Of a DNA stretch of 64,000 nt, positions 11,768-22,297 are shown piece by piece. The stretch spans positions 435,602-499,601 of the forward strand of contig MNCI01025132.1 in the NCBI GenBank assembly GCA_015680685.1, written 5' to 3'. The DNA comes from Gnetum montanum (lineage: Eukaryota; Streptophyta; Gnetopsida; Gnetales; Gnetaceae). The first letter of the stretch is position 1. The number at the start of each line of letters is the position of its first letter. Position numbers and translations under genes: made by a program. Under the pieces are notes generated by a model. It was given only the letters and a program-made list of their open reading frames with translations. It did no database searches and was not told the DNA's origin.

Positions 11768-13138
11768 TTACTGCGACGAGGACAAGGGTTGACGCCATTG
11801 CCAGAAGTAGCATTCGCTCAGGGATCGTTTTCCGGAAGCCCCGGATTCCTGCGGAAACAGGCTCAGAGTCTCTCCGGGGGATTTCTGGAGCTCTACGCCA
11901 AAAAGCCTCACGGAGGAGGAGGAGGGGGAGGAGGCTGCTGAAGACGCAGATACAGAAGCAGAAGCAGAAGCAGCTACCTGTTGCATGGCCATGGCGTACG
12001 ACATGGCGGGGTCTTGAATCAGCATAAGAGACGGCTTTGCCGGTATGCCGTACAGAAACTGCGGACTCCACTGCGCGGGCGCCGGAAACGGCAACGGCGC
12101 AGGCGGTGCAGGGGCGGCGCGGCGTCGGAAGGAGATGAAGAGGTGGCGCCGCGGCGAACGCGAGCGGTGGAACGCTACGACGTCTCCCGGGAGCAGGCGT
12201 TTCTCCTTCACGAAGCGGCTCCAGCCTTTGGTGAGCACGTAGCTCTGGCTGCTGTTCCAGTACGAGTAACGGAAGCGCCACGTCCTGCCGGCGGCGTCCT
12301 CCACGCTCAGAAGGACACCCTTGGCACCGCCGCCGGCGTCCCCCGCTGCCATGTCCAGCGGAAAGTGTTTCTCAGCGTGCTGCTTCGGTATGACCAGGCG
12401 GTTCAGCTTACCCACGTCGCTGGGAGTCACGGCTTTTTCGAATAGCAGATCCCGGGCCTCCGCCGCTGCCTCCCACACCGCCCCCGTCTCCGCCCCCGCC
12501 GGCTTACCCGAACGGCGAAGATGAAGATTTGCGTTGGCGTTGGCGTTGGCGTTGGCGTTGGCGTTGGCGTGATGGAGGAGCTCGTCGTCGTAGGTGTGTT
12601 TTCGGAGCATGTCTACGATCTCCACCTTGGAATGGCCGTTGACGAAGGCGGTCTCGGCGTCGGCGTCGCCGGGAGTGCCGAAGTTAGTGGTGGCGTCGCG
12701 GCCGCGGAATTTGAGGGCGGCGCGGTCGTAGGCTCGGGCGGCGTCGTTCTCGGCGTTGAAGGTGCCCAGCCACACGCGGTGGTGCTTCTCGTATATCTGA
12801 GCGCCCCAGCGGCCGTTGGGCTGCGGCACCACCCCTTTGTACTTTGACGACGGCAGCTGCTGCTTCGCCGCCGTTGCCGTTGCCGTTGCCGTTGCCGTCG
12901 CCGACGACAACACGCTGGAGCCGCTTCCCATTCTTTCCAAATTCGTCATGTCCTCCGCCGTTGGCTTGGCCGACGAGGAGGGCGCAGGCGAGTGATCTTC
13001 CGTTAAGGTGCCGCCGTCATCGTCGGAGGCGGAGGAAGAGTCGGAGACGCTGATTCTCAGCCACGGAGGCGGTGGTGTCTCTGATCCTGATTCCTTGGCT
13101 ATGGCTGCCGCTGCGACTGCCCCGCTGATACTAGTCAT
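11768..13138 (-). CDS. RAV-family AP2/B3 transcription factor, 456 aa, intronless
   Basis: This is a nuclear DNA-binding regulator of the RAV/TEMPRANILLO class. The AP2 domain is at residues 98-153 ([50 protein letters not shown]) and the B3 domain at 232-340 ([51 protein letters not shown]). In known RAVs AP2 contacts CAACA and B3 contacts CACCTG. RLFGVEL at 411-417 matches the RLFGV repression motif, which implies a repressor. The start is the ATG at 13138, with A at -3. A longer frame begins upstream at 13354, but its 72 extra codons translate a CT/GT microsatellite and look like 5' UTR. Alternating Thr-Ala (80-91) and Asn-Ala (191-204) runs come from hexanucleotide repeats. The frame is full length, unbroken and GC-rich, unlike its surroundings. 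Family members are typically intronless and associated with flowering time, growth and stress. I do not assign a specific orthologue. Confidence 0.95.
   Translation of the reverse strand: MTSISGAVAAAAIAKESGSETPPPPWLRISVSDSSSASDDDGGTLTEDHSPAPSSSAKPTAEDMTNLERMGSGSSVLSSATATATATATAAKQQLPSSKYKGVVPQPNGRWGAQIYEKHHRVWLGTFNAENDAARAYDRAALKFRGRDATTNFGTPGDADAETAFVNGHSKVEIVDMLRKHTYDDELLHHANANANANANANANLHLRRSGKPAGAETGAVWEAAAEARDLLFEKAVTPSDVGKLNRLVIPKQHAEKHFPLDMAAGDAGGGAKGVLLSVEDAAGRTWRFRYSYWNSSQSYVLTKGWSRFVKEKRLLPGDVVAFHRSRSPRRHLFISFRRRAAPAPPAPLPFPAPAQWSPQFLYGIPAKPSLMLIQDPAMSYAMAMQQVAASASASVSASSAASSPSSSSVRLFGVELQKSPGETLSLFPQESGASGKRSLSECYFWQWRQPLSSSQ
12527..12568 (-). repeat. Coding hexanucleotide repeat (GCCAAC)n giving Asn-Ala
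   Basis: About seven units inside the RAV-like CDS, between the AP2 and B3 domains (residues 191-204). The length is a multiple of six, so unit changes keep the frame and only lengthen or shorten the linker. Confidence 0.9.
12866..12901 (-). repeat. Coding hexanucleotide repeat giving Thr-Ala
   Basis: About six six-base units (GCAACG/GCAACA type on the coding strand) code residues 80-91, just before the AP2 domain. Confidence 0.85.
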
Positions 13139-13300
13139 GGTCTCACAGAGACAGAGACAGAGAGAGACACACACACACACACAGGAGAAGAGGGAAACCA
13201 GAGTCGAGGCAAGGCAAAGCAGAGAGTAGCGCGTCTGCTGCTGTTGATGCAAAAGCTGAAGGACTGGCGTGTGAAGGGGGTACGCAGAATAAATACTGCA
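13139..13300 (-). promoter_or_regulatory. Probable 5' UTR and core promoter of the RAV-like gene
   Basis: The 60 bases upstream of the ATG hold (GT)n and (CT)n runs (13145-13184), common in plant 5' leaders. A TATA-like TATTTATT on the minus strand lies at about 13290-13297, roughly 150 bases before the ATG. The transcription start cannot be fixed from sequence. Confidence 0.4.
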
Positions 13301-13639
13301 AATTGGGGCACTAACATAAAGCGCAACCTGAATGATATGGAAGGAAGTCGGCATAAAATAGAGTGAAGAAAGACGAGAGGTGTTTCATGTGTGGATATGG
13401 CGGGCGACGTGGGGTCTGCGCCACTCGGTCCCATGAAAGAAAATTCAAAGCAGATGCACAAGCACAGTATTTGGGGACCAGCGCCAGCGGAAGCCGGCAG
13501 CGGCAGCTACGAGGAAGTGCCTCTGTTGTTGCTGCCTTGTGGCCCACGCGCTTGGTCATGGGTATGGATTTTGTTTACCGAGTCAACCTTTGTCCTGTGG
13601 GCTAATAGCATTGGCTCTTTCTGGGCGACGCCCTACTGG

Positions 13640-13715
13640 CACATAATTATGTGCAACTAGGAATTGAACCCATAACCTCTCAATTGAGAGGTGTGAGACT
13701 GTCTGCGCTGGAATG
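13640..13715 (-). repeat. tRNA-derived SINE-like fragment
   Basis: On the minus strand a perfect palindrome CCTCTCAATTGAGAGG is followed seven bases later by GGTTCAATTCC, which fits the Pol III B-box consensus. Arrangement and wording resemble the tRNA-related head of plant SINEs. No convincing A-box or full cloverleaf is seen, so it is not called a tRNA gene. Confidence 0.4.
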
Positions 13716-13909
13716 GATGAATCAGCCATGTATGTATACGTTCCGTTTTTAATATGGTCTGGAATTCCTCGCCTGTCTGGCGCAACGGCACTGGCTTAAG
13801 TGAGATGGCATTCAGATGGATTTTTGTGGCTAATAATGCGGTACAGTAGTACAGCCTAATTAACAATACTTTTTCAAACATTGCATTTTTAACAACAGTT
13901 AAGTGGTCC

Positions 13910-14215
13910 TATGCCGTGCGCTGCGATTGGGCGGCATGAGATGCCAACGAGGCGGAGTTTTGGGCGTGACGTCAGTGGATAGCATCAGCGGCAGCAGCGC
14001 ATTGGCTCCTACAACATAGGAGGCGCTGCCATTCCCTCTGCATCATCGCCCACGGCCTTTATATTATTGTCATTTTGCTGAATACAAAATCTGGGAACCC
14101 CGCTCACGTCGTCAGCCCTCTGTCTATTCATTGAGTAAGATTATTCTGTTTCTGTTTTTCTTAATTTTTTGATTTCTTTCATTCGTTCAATATAGTTGGC
14201 GCACAGAACTAGTCC
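13910..14215 (+). promoter_or_regulatory. Promoter-like island upstream of the RAV-like gene
   Basis: A GC-richer block carries two inverted CCAAT boxes (about 13925 and 13999), a perfect TGACGTCA (about 13967, a bZIP site) and TTTATATTA at 14058-14066 followed by pyrimidine-rich sequence. A GTAAGA at 14135 and a T-rich run ending TATAG at 14195 could be a very short (61-base) leader intron. A telo-box-like CCCTAACCCTAG lies at about 14223. No ORF follows, so this could be an orphan or non-coding promoter, or a distal element of the RAV-like gene read in the other direction. Confidence 0.3.
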
Positions 14216-15373
14216 ACTAGTCGCCCTAACCCTAGCTGCTCAGCTAAGCATGCAATGCATCATTATGATTTTTAAAGCAAAGGCAAATGAATGACTGAAT
14301 GCATTGATGACGGAATCATGGAAAGAAACAAAATCTATGTATCTATCTTCTTCTTCTTCCGCTTGTGGTGAGGGTTTGGTGTTGAATCTCAATCTGATAC
14401 GCGGCAAATTGAGTTAAAGTTAGTGTTTCGCAGCGCAGCCCCAGGTTGTTGTTGTTCCTGCTGGGAAGGAAAATCGACTACATACATATACGGGTCCAGT
14501 AGGTCAACTGGGTGCACAGTAACAGTGTTTGTAAACAAAAAACAAAGGCAAATAAAACGTGGAGGGTCCTGGATTAAAATGCTGCCCATGGTTTCTTGTC
14601 TTGGTTCATACGACCCTGCTCCCTCCGTCCATGGTTTTGTGTCTTCCTTTTGATCATCATCCAGGAAGCACCCTGTCCACTGATCCGGATTTTACTGAAC
14701 AACGTTACCTTAAAGAGTTTTTTTTAAAATAGTATCTTACGGTTGTTGAACTGGTATTTAACGTCGCTGTTTTGGCTTATACTACACCAAAATGAAGAAA
14801 TTATATTAACTAATTCTTTTATGTTATTACACAGTATTATTCTTGAAGCCATCAGGCTTGGTACAGACACTAAAAAAACTATCCCATTTCGCATCTCTAT
14901 TCTCTGAAGATAATGTAACACTGGATTGCTTCTTACAGCTCAAGAACAGCGCGCTCAGAGCCTTAAAATGTCCATCCAAGAATCGACCTAGCTAATGCGT
15001 TGAGCACTCGAGAAGCTTGCGCAATGAAATGACAATTTTCCTTTGAATTACGCAAAGATCGTTGTTGAACTTTGACGTTCTCAGCCCGAGTCGTGCAATA
15101 GGTTCAGAAAATGCAAACGTAGTATCAAGTCGGTATGTATGCACATAAGTAAGTGAAAGGAGTTTAAAGAAGGGTAGATTATATATTAAGATGCTAAAAA
15201 GAAATTTTAAGAAACATGTGTGCTAGCAGAGAAAATATGGTATTGGAGAGAGATCATCAAAGAAAATCAATGTCAAAATATTTGGCCTAAGGGAGAAAAG
15301 ACCTCAACCATAATATAATAGCAAAGAAAATAAAGAAACCAAAACCAAAACTAATATTTTATTGCCTCTGCAT
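14216..15373. other. No gene recognised
   Basis: Only short open frames without motifs occur here. A pyrimidine-rich CTTCTTCTTC run lies near 14347. Nothing else is supported. Confidence 0.4.
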
Positions 15374-15456
15374 GGACCAGAAAATTTGCTAAACAAATTA
15401 ACTTGTACAGTGTTGGACCAGAAAAATTTGCTAAACAAATTAACTTGTATAGTGTT
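15374..15456. repeat. 41-base tandem duplication
   Basis: Two adjacent copies of a unit containing GGACCAGAAAATTTGCTAAA and ACTTGTACAGTGTTGG. The second has one extra A and one substitution. Confidence 0.9.
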
Positions 15457-15539
15457 GGGTAGCTCACAAATGGTTTCAACTTAAAAATGGTTTCACTAGA
15501 CAATGGATGATTCTTAGTTTTGTTACGCTTTTTAAAAAA

Positions 15540-16470
15540 GAGAGATTAGATTTAAATAATTATAGACTGGTCATGATCATGAACCTATTTGCAAAAGTGT
15601 TAGATACCATTTTGGGGATCTTGGGTAGAAAGAAATAATTTAATCTAGTTTCACAAGCAAGATTCACAACCTAAAAAACAAAAAACTCTACACTAGATCA
15701 TCTGGTTACTCTTAGATATTACATTCAATAAGAAACGGGAAAATTTGGTAAAACATTTATTTGCTTTATGGATTTCACTAGAACTTTTGACTCTATTGCT
15801 AGAGAACAATTATTGAGTAGACTCATCAAACTTCAAACTAATTTAGTTCAAGTTATGCCAAATAAATAATTTTTGAATTAAAACATGAAAAAACTATACA
15901 ATCTTATCGGTTTTAGAGTAATATAGGAGTAAAGCAAGGTTATCTTCTTTCACCAACTTTGTTTGGCATTTTTATTGATGAACTAAAAAGTAGATTCAAG
16001 AGGTTCTTACAAATCATGCTATTAAAGTGGATTAGTCATTGATATGACCTTTAATCTTTACAAATGATGTAGCACTAATTGCAAATTTAGAATAGAGTTA
16101 AAAGCAATGTTGCATCAACTATAAAAATTTTGTGAATGTACAAAAATAAAGGTGAATATTCAAAAAACAAAAGTGCTAATTTGAAAAACGAATATGAGAT
16201 ATTACGCTTTCTAGCTAAATAACAAAAAACTTAAGATTGTGGATAATTCTAGAGATATTTGGGAGTATAATGCTCTCAAAATTAGAAGTGGAACTATTGT
16301 ATATTACAATGAGTTGCAAATGGACAAAAGGCTTTCTATATAATGAAGAACAAATACAGCAATCATAATATTTGGACTTGGACAATTTGAAAATATCTTT
16401 ATCAATCAATTGTACAAACTACAATGCTTTATGGTTATATGGTGTCAAGCCTAGGTCTTGTTCAAGAATT
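15540..16470 (+). pseudogene. Dead LINE reverse transcriptase fragment
   Basis: A broken frame translates to non-LTR reverse transcriptase motifs in order: NNYRLVMIMNLFAKVLDTIL (usually NYRPI), then CFMDFTRTFDSI, where the family has a catalytic FxxAFD, then KQGYLLSPTLFGIFIDELKS (family GVKQGCPLSPTLFG), then FTNDVALIAN, where the active enzyme has YADD. Both Asp-containing motifs are altered and several stops and frameshifts intervene, so it is non-functional. The QGCPLSPTLFG wording is unlike the QGDPLSP of common plant L1 elements. No endonuclease part is visible upstream. Confidence 0.7.
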
Positions 16471-16829
16471 GTAGAACAAAATTTAAAAAAAAAACTTTTA
16501 AAATGGTTCTTGCTAGATGAATTCAAGGTGAAAACTCAAGTACCCATATGTAATACCTTTTCTTGTAAGCTAATTTGTTGCTATTGAAAGAAAAAGCAAT
16601 AACTTTGCCAATGCCAGTCCCAAGCCCAAATGCAAAAGGAGGGTTAGCTTCAGGTAGGTAGCCAGCTGTAAAACCTAGCTAAATCTCATGGATAAGTTCT
16701 TTTTCAGGTTTTTCAAATACTAGGGCATTCCCCAAATGTGATGCATAACAATCACAAGAAATGAACAAGGGCTTGTTGAAAGCAAAGAAGATAAGGGAAA
16801 AAAAGATTTAGCTCTTCATGGAGGCAAAT
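16471..16829. other. Low-complexity remains downstream of the LINE RT
   Basis: AT-rich, with no reading frame that I can connect to the RT above. It may be the rest of the LINE. Confidence 0.3.
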
Positions 16830-16890
16830 AACAAAAAGAACTATGTAGCCAACCCCATTTTGTTGGGACAAGGCTAAGATGATGATGATG
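16830..16890 (+). mobile_element. 3' tail of an RTE-type LINE or related SINE
   Basis: The sequence CCAACCCCATTTTGTTGGGA is followed by CAAGGCTAAG and (GATGAT)n. A CCCCA...TGGGA hairpin plus a short tandem tail is the usual 3' end of plant RTE elements and the SINEs that use them. Only the tail is recognised. Confidence 0.55.
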
Positions 16891-17335
16891 ATGAAAACTG
16901 AAGCAATATATTAGTTCTTAACATTCTACTTGAGAAATAAAAATAGCAATAAGATCTCAAGAGAGATTGTTTGAAAATATCATTTCAAAAATAACATGGA
17001 TTATCAATTAGAGTCCTTCCATTAAAAATACATGGATTAACAGTGGTCCCTCTAATCACATGACTTTAACATCCTTATTCTACATCCTCATCTATTGTTG
17101 GTATGTCTTCTGACTTAAACCTTTGATGTGTGGTATATAACTTATTTGTTGTATTTTGACAACTATGTGGTGTGCTCTTGCATGTGCAATTTTTCTATAG
17201 CTTGCCATTATATATTTGATAGAGTTTATATTTTTATTTATGTTATTTTATTATTAAAGTTTTGAAATTATATTATTTTAAGCAAATGTGCTCTAACCTT
17301 GTTGGGATTACAAGACACATGGAGTTATAGTAGGT
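16891..17335. other. No feature recognised
   Basis: AT-rich flank between the LINE/SINE tail and element E2. Confidence 0.4.
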
Positions 17336-18161
17336 TGATGAATCAGGTTTTTCATATGCTCCGATATCGAAGCAGTCGCAATATTAGGTACACAATATTG
17401 CAGCCCAAGATGTGATATCGTGCATTTGATATCACAGGGTTATTCCTGGGTCTATAAATACAACCGCTAGGCACACAATTCAGGGTAGTTTTTTGGCAAT
17501 CAAGTAGCGAAACTCTTGCAGTCTATTCATTTGAGAGTTAGAATATTTTCCCAGTGCCCACAGCAGGAGGTCTAAGTGTGATTAGATCTTTATTCAAGCA
17601 TTGATGTACCTGAACACACCATTTGTGTTGGCAATAAAGACGAGCTATTTGATTCATCCTTGTAGCACTTGAGACTTTCTTTCTTATGCATTTATATATT
17701 GTAATTTCATGCACTTTACATTAATGTTATTCATGTAGGAATTAATTTTGATTAATTAAGCAACTCATTAAAATACACAAGTATGACCCCTTTGAACATA
17801 CATGTGACACTTGGTAGCTCAGAAATGGTTAGTGTTTGACAACTCAGCAGTGTTTACACAAAGTTCAAGATGTGTCCGAGAAGTGGGAACAGTTACTTAT
17901 GTTAGGCTAGATTAGACCATAGCTTACTTAGCACTTAATTACTTTCACTTTCATTCTTGTTCCAGGTAAGTAAATTGATAAAACATAAAATAATAACAAT
18001 CTTATGCCTCAGTCACACTTAACCATACAATTGCATTTCACAAGTGGGACTAGGAAGACAACGAACGAACAACACGCACACACTATTTAGCTCTAACATA
18101 CTTGGTAATTAAAGTCTGTGAAATTCGATCAGATTGCACGTGAATGCCTATGATTCATATG
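17336..18161 (+). repeat. 5' LTR of E2, first part
   Basis: It starts TGATGAATCAGG, has palindromic GATATCG and CAATATT motifs and TATAAATA at 17453-17460, and is collinear with 32816-33685. It stops at TTCATATG where EB begins. The missing 3' end is at 24450-24480. Confidence 0.9.
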
Positions 18162-18831
18162 TGATGAGCTGTGATATTGCGTACATGATATCACATTCGC
18201 CACGCAATATCGCGTCCTGCCTCATCTTCTATAAATAAGAGGCAGTGCCCTTTGTTCCAAGGTAGTTAGACTTAGACCCTTAGCCAGATTCTTGTAGTTT
18301 TGTTATTCCAGAGTTAGAATTATTTCTGTGTGCCCGCAGTAGGAGTCATAGAGTGAACAGATCTTTATTCGAGCAATTTGTACCTGAGCACAATTTTGTG
18401 TACAGCAATAAATACCAACTTTATGATAAACCTTGCAGCATACAGATTAAGCTAATTAGTAATTAATGATTGTTTAATGCTTTCCTAGTTAATTAATATC
18501 TCTCTCAACCTTCAACCCCCTTAGTTAAATACACTCAGTACGACCGCTTCAAGCATGCGTGTAGCGCTTGGTAACCCAGTAACGATTAGCGTTTGGTAAT
18601 CCCAGCAGCGTTGCACTAGTTCACGATGTGTACGGCAAGTGGGAACAGATACTAGTGTTAGGAAAATTTAGAAACTAGTTAATGAATATTTAAGATAAAT
18701 TAGCCACTTAGTTCTCTCTCCCTCTCCTTTATTAGCAGAACACATAAAAAAGACAAAAGCTATAAAAATCATATACCTCAAGCTTACTTAACCATACAAC
18801 CATGACAATACAAGTAAGTTTGGGAAGACAA
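18162..18831 (+). repeat. 5' LTR of EB (family B), cut by an assembly N
   Basis: It matches the E4 5' LTR through TTTGGGAAGACAA, then stops at the N at 18832. The expected last 140 bases are absent here, although part appears inverted at 19268-19346. Confidence 0.88.
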
Positions 18832-19347
18832 NGTCTCTCCAATGTAGTTGTTCATCTTGGTGGAGAATAAAGGTGAAATCAGGTACATACTCATCGGGAC
18901 GAGTATATACCACACGAAACTGTTGAGGAACTGGCGGATCCTGGTTATGTGTATTATGCCGCTGGCTGCCTCTTGTGTTAGTCCTAGGCGGTGAAGTGCT
19001 CTTATGTGAAGAAGAAGACATTTTGTCTTGTTCGGTGTGCAATGTACCATTGTCTTGTCTTCCTNTATACTCGTCCCGATGAGTATGTACCTGATTTCAC
19101 CTTTATTCTCCACCAAGATGAACAACTACATTGGAGAGACTTGGAGGGTAACATAGTGTTGCCTCCAGACCGATCATGCTCCTTCATGCTCTCACACAAA
19201 TAGGCATGCCAATTTTATACGTAGAATATGTTGCATGTAATCATGACACAAGGGACTATCATCCCANAGGACTAAGTGCTTATGCGCCTCAATGGAACAC
19301 TCAGGGTTAATCAATCGTTGTCTTCCCAAACTTACTTGTATTGTCAN
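18832..19347. other. Probable assembly scar: inverted blocks bounded by single Ns
   Basis: Single Ns stand at 18832, 19065, 19267 and 19347. The block 18833-19064 is the gag start in reverse: its minus strand has an ATG at 19021 and reads on into PDEYVPDFTFILHQDEQ. Its last 75 bases or so repeat, inverted, what follows the N at 19065. The block 19268-19346 is the reverse complement of the LTR 3' end that is missing at 18832. E4 shows the expected straight order (44514-45200). This looks like mis-joined contigs rather than biology. Confidence 0.8.
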
Positions 19348-21377
19348 GACGCTTCGCATATTTTGAGTGAAATTAAGGGTGGTGAACCTACTTCAACAAG
19401 TTCCCCACAAAACAATGTTCCTCCTCCTAATGATGGTCAAGAGGTGGTGTAGCATAACCTCCACTCCACTATTCACAACCCTGGTTCTGATACCCACGAA
19501 CACGAAGTGTTCAATGAGGGAACACGAACACACAATAAGGGCAGATGTTCTAATCATGATCACGATTGAGGCCAAGGCCACCAAAGAGAAAGTAGAAAAC
19601 ACCATCATGGTGATGGTTCTCCTTCTTCTTCACCTTCATCATCACCTTCACCCTCTCCTTCAATGTTCGGATGCAGTCACAAGGAACTCAATCATGAGGA
19701 TAGGGGAAAACGAAGTGAAAGACATCGACAAGACAGTCGAGAACGAGGACAAGGACACTCTAAGGAATCAAGGCATAGAAGAAGGGAGAGTAGGGAACTG
19801 CGTAGATACCATAGATGCTATGAATGAGATGATCATGAAGAACCCCTACTCACAACTAGAAGCATGCTAGATATAACGGAGGTTGTAAGAGTTTCAACAA
19901 GGCACCAAAAGGATAGTAGGATCAAGAGGTTAGACATGAGCAACATCCCACAATTTGAAGGAGGATACAATGCTGATCCTCAAAATCATTTATAAGCATT
20001 CCACAGTGCATGTGCCTTGCAAAACATAGAAAGCGAATGGCAAAAACTGAAGTTATTCCCAAGGACACTAGTGAAAGAAGCTGAAAGCTGGTACCAGTCC
20101 TTAAAACCAGAATCCATTCGGAGGTGGAGTATAATGTTAGAACTGTTCAATGATAAGTACCAAACATACTCCTGAGTGTCTAACCTATGGAAAAAAATCC
20201 AAGGATGGAAGCAAGGAAATCATGAACCCTTGGATGCTGCCATGGGCTGCTATTACACACTGTTACATCGTTGCCCTGGCCATGGTTATTTGCAATGGGA
20301 TCAACTACACCATCTCATGGATGGACTTAGGCATGAAACAAGAAGAACCCTTGGGACGTATGCCCAAGGAAGGTTATCGAAGCTTAGGTCTCATCAAATT
20401 CATAGATTGCTAGAGCAAGTAGCCAAAGAAGAAGGTGAGCTACGAAAGAGAGAAAGTGCGGAAGAATACAACCGAGATCCTTCCCTCCGAAAAAGGGTAG
20501 TGAGATTTTGTGAGGAAGAAGAGTCACCACTCAAAGAGATGGTGAATAGGAAAACTTTGCCGCTCCAAAAGTTAACAAAAAAAGTATTGGCAAAGGTAGA
20601 CCAAATGTGGGACTCCTTGGATAGTAGGTTTGAAACTATTCTCAAAATTGTAGAGGAGTCTTGGGAGTGAGGTAGTGATCGCGACAAAAAGAAAAAGAGA
20701 GAAGTGGACAATGCACGTAACAAGGGTAAGGGAAAAATAGCCATGACAGAAGAGGTTGTGGATTCAGACACAGACAATGATGGTGGATGCAAGATATGCC
20801 AATACGACCATCCTAAGGGATGTTTCCCAGTGATCTCACATCTACAAGAGTCTGGGCTGTACGCACTCAACCCACAACTAAATAAACGGCAAGCACCCTG
20901 ACAATTACCTTATCCCAAAGGTAACCCAAGGCAGTTCCACCAACCTTCAACATATTATCCAAGTGGAACTCCATGACAACCCATTGAGAAACATCAACAA
21001 TGGCAATACCCACAGTCATGGGGGATGCCACCACCAAAGCAAAAATACCCTTACCGGTAACCTGACCCATATGGCTACTACGTGCAGCATCCAATCTCTC
21101 CATGTGACTCTGTTAGTCACATTACATCACAACATCACTACCAAGCTTGTGAATATTATAGAACTCCTTCTCCTAGGGAAGATAACCCATGAATATACCA
21201 TCCTTCAAATCCATCTGCAACTCTCACACCAATAGCTCCATGACCACCCGCTCCAGCAATGCAAGGGGAACTCCCTACTCAACCGTAGCAACGCAATGCC
21301 ACAGGGGCTGTGAATCCTCAACCCACTGTTAGTTCTAATAACCGTATGAAGAAAAGACCTTTCTTCAGAACCAATAG
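19066..21377 (+). pseudogene. gag remnant of EB
   Basis: Broken Athila-type Gag. In order it has an N-terminal segment (DEYVPDFTFILHQDEQLHW), a basic, His/Arg/Ser-rich linker, the capsid-like part (LFNDKYQTYS, then NLWKKIQGWKQGNHEPLDAA, CPGHGYLQWDQL, GTYAQGRL) at about 20150-20400, a Lys/Glu-rich helix, and a short zinc-knuckle-like CKICQYDHPKGC at 20788-20823 (spacing CX2CX3HX3C). A Pro/Tyr/Gln-rich C-terminus follows. Gag would form the particle and bind element RNA in the cytoplasm. Stops and frameshifts occur throughout, and its first part is scrambled by the N-bounded blocks. Confidence 0.75.
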
Positions 21378-21441
21378 NGTTTGATGGGGAGGTGTTTAGA
21401 GGTTCAACTGCTTATGGTTGTAAGGGCTTGGTTGGACTGTN
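21378..21441. other. N-bounded 62-base inverted block
   Basis: Between the Ns at 21378 and 21441 the sequence is the reverse complement of what E4 has in line at about 47199-47256. This is a local inversion error of the same kind as at 18832-19347. Confidence 0.8.
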
Positions 21442-22297
21442 CACCTCCCCATCAAACAAGGCTTCAAAGTTCCCTTCAAACCAAACACCGAGCTCAACGC
21501 ATACGATTATGTCAACACATGTCGTTACTGACTGGATCAAGGTTGGCCACCTTCCCAGGAAATTCTCTGATCCTAGAAGCCCTCTAATCTATCTGCAAAT
21601 CATTGGGAATGAGCCATGAAAAGCTCTTCTGGATTTAGGTTTTAGAGTGAACTTAATATCATAATAGATGTACAAAGCCTGGAACCTACCTCCATTAAGG
21701 AAGAGTAATATTCGCCTAGAGCTAGCTGACGAGTCCATCACTGTTCCCTTGGGATTGGTGGAGGACATCATTACCACTGTGTGTGGGTGGTTGTACCCAG
21801 CTAATTTCCTAGTGATACAAGTGAATAATGGTAAAGGGGACTTCCCAATAATAATGGGAAGGGCATGGCTAAGTACTATAGATGCACGCCTAGGAATCAA
21901 TGATCTTTCCTTGGAAATATCTAAGGACAACACTTTTGGAAAGATCAAGAAGAAGAAGGTTCCATGCATTGCATATAGTGATACAGGGTGCAATTACGTG
22001 CAGAGATCATGGGTTGTGTAAAGTTTAGCATTGCCTACATGCAACCAGTGTGCACAAGACATTAATATACAAAAGTGTTTGTATGCAATAGCCACACGAC
22101 AAGAAGACACCTAGTGGTTGATAGCTGATCAAGAGAGCAACTCACTAATGTGCATGGAACTAACTGAGGGAATAACTTGCACTTACATCGAAAGCATAGA
22201 TGCACTAGAGCAAGTCCACCGCAAACTTCCAAAACCTTAACCTAGAAAACATCAACTGGGGGAAGTTGGAAATTCCTAAAAAATTCAAACAAGAGCC
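21442..22297 (+). pseudogene. Aspartic protease and pre-RT remnant of EB
   Basis: It matches the E4 protease region: HVVTDWIKVGHLPRKF, then ALLDLGFRVNLIS in place of the DSGS active site of E4, then LELADESITVPLGLVEDI and GDFPIIMGRAWLSTID. The catalytic Asp is still coded but the Ser is now Leu. After KKFKQE the frame runs into the deletion junction at AGAGCC (22292-22297). Confidence 0.75.

Noticed and set aside
11981-13229. Several + strand open frames across the RAV-like gene
   Set aside because: They are antisense frames produced by the GC-rich coding strand and hexamer repeats, with no domains.
13139-13354. A 72-codon N-terminal extension of the RAV-like protein starting at 13354
   Set aside because: It translates CT/GT microsatellite sequence into Cys/Val/Ser/Leu runs unlike any RAV protein. 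The ATG at 13138 has a better context and gives the usual length.
18784-19203. Minus-strand protein frames with an N inside
   Set aside because: They arise from the inverted block between Ns. The true gag frame is on the + strand, as in E4.
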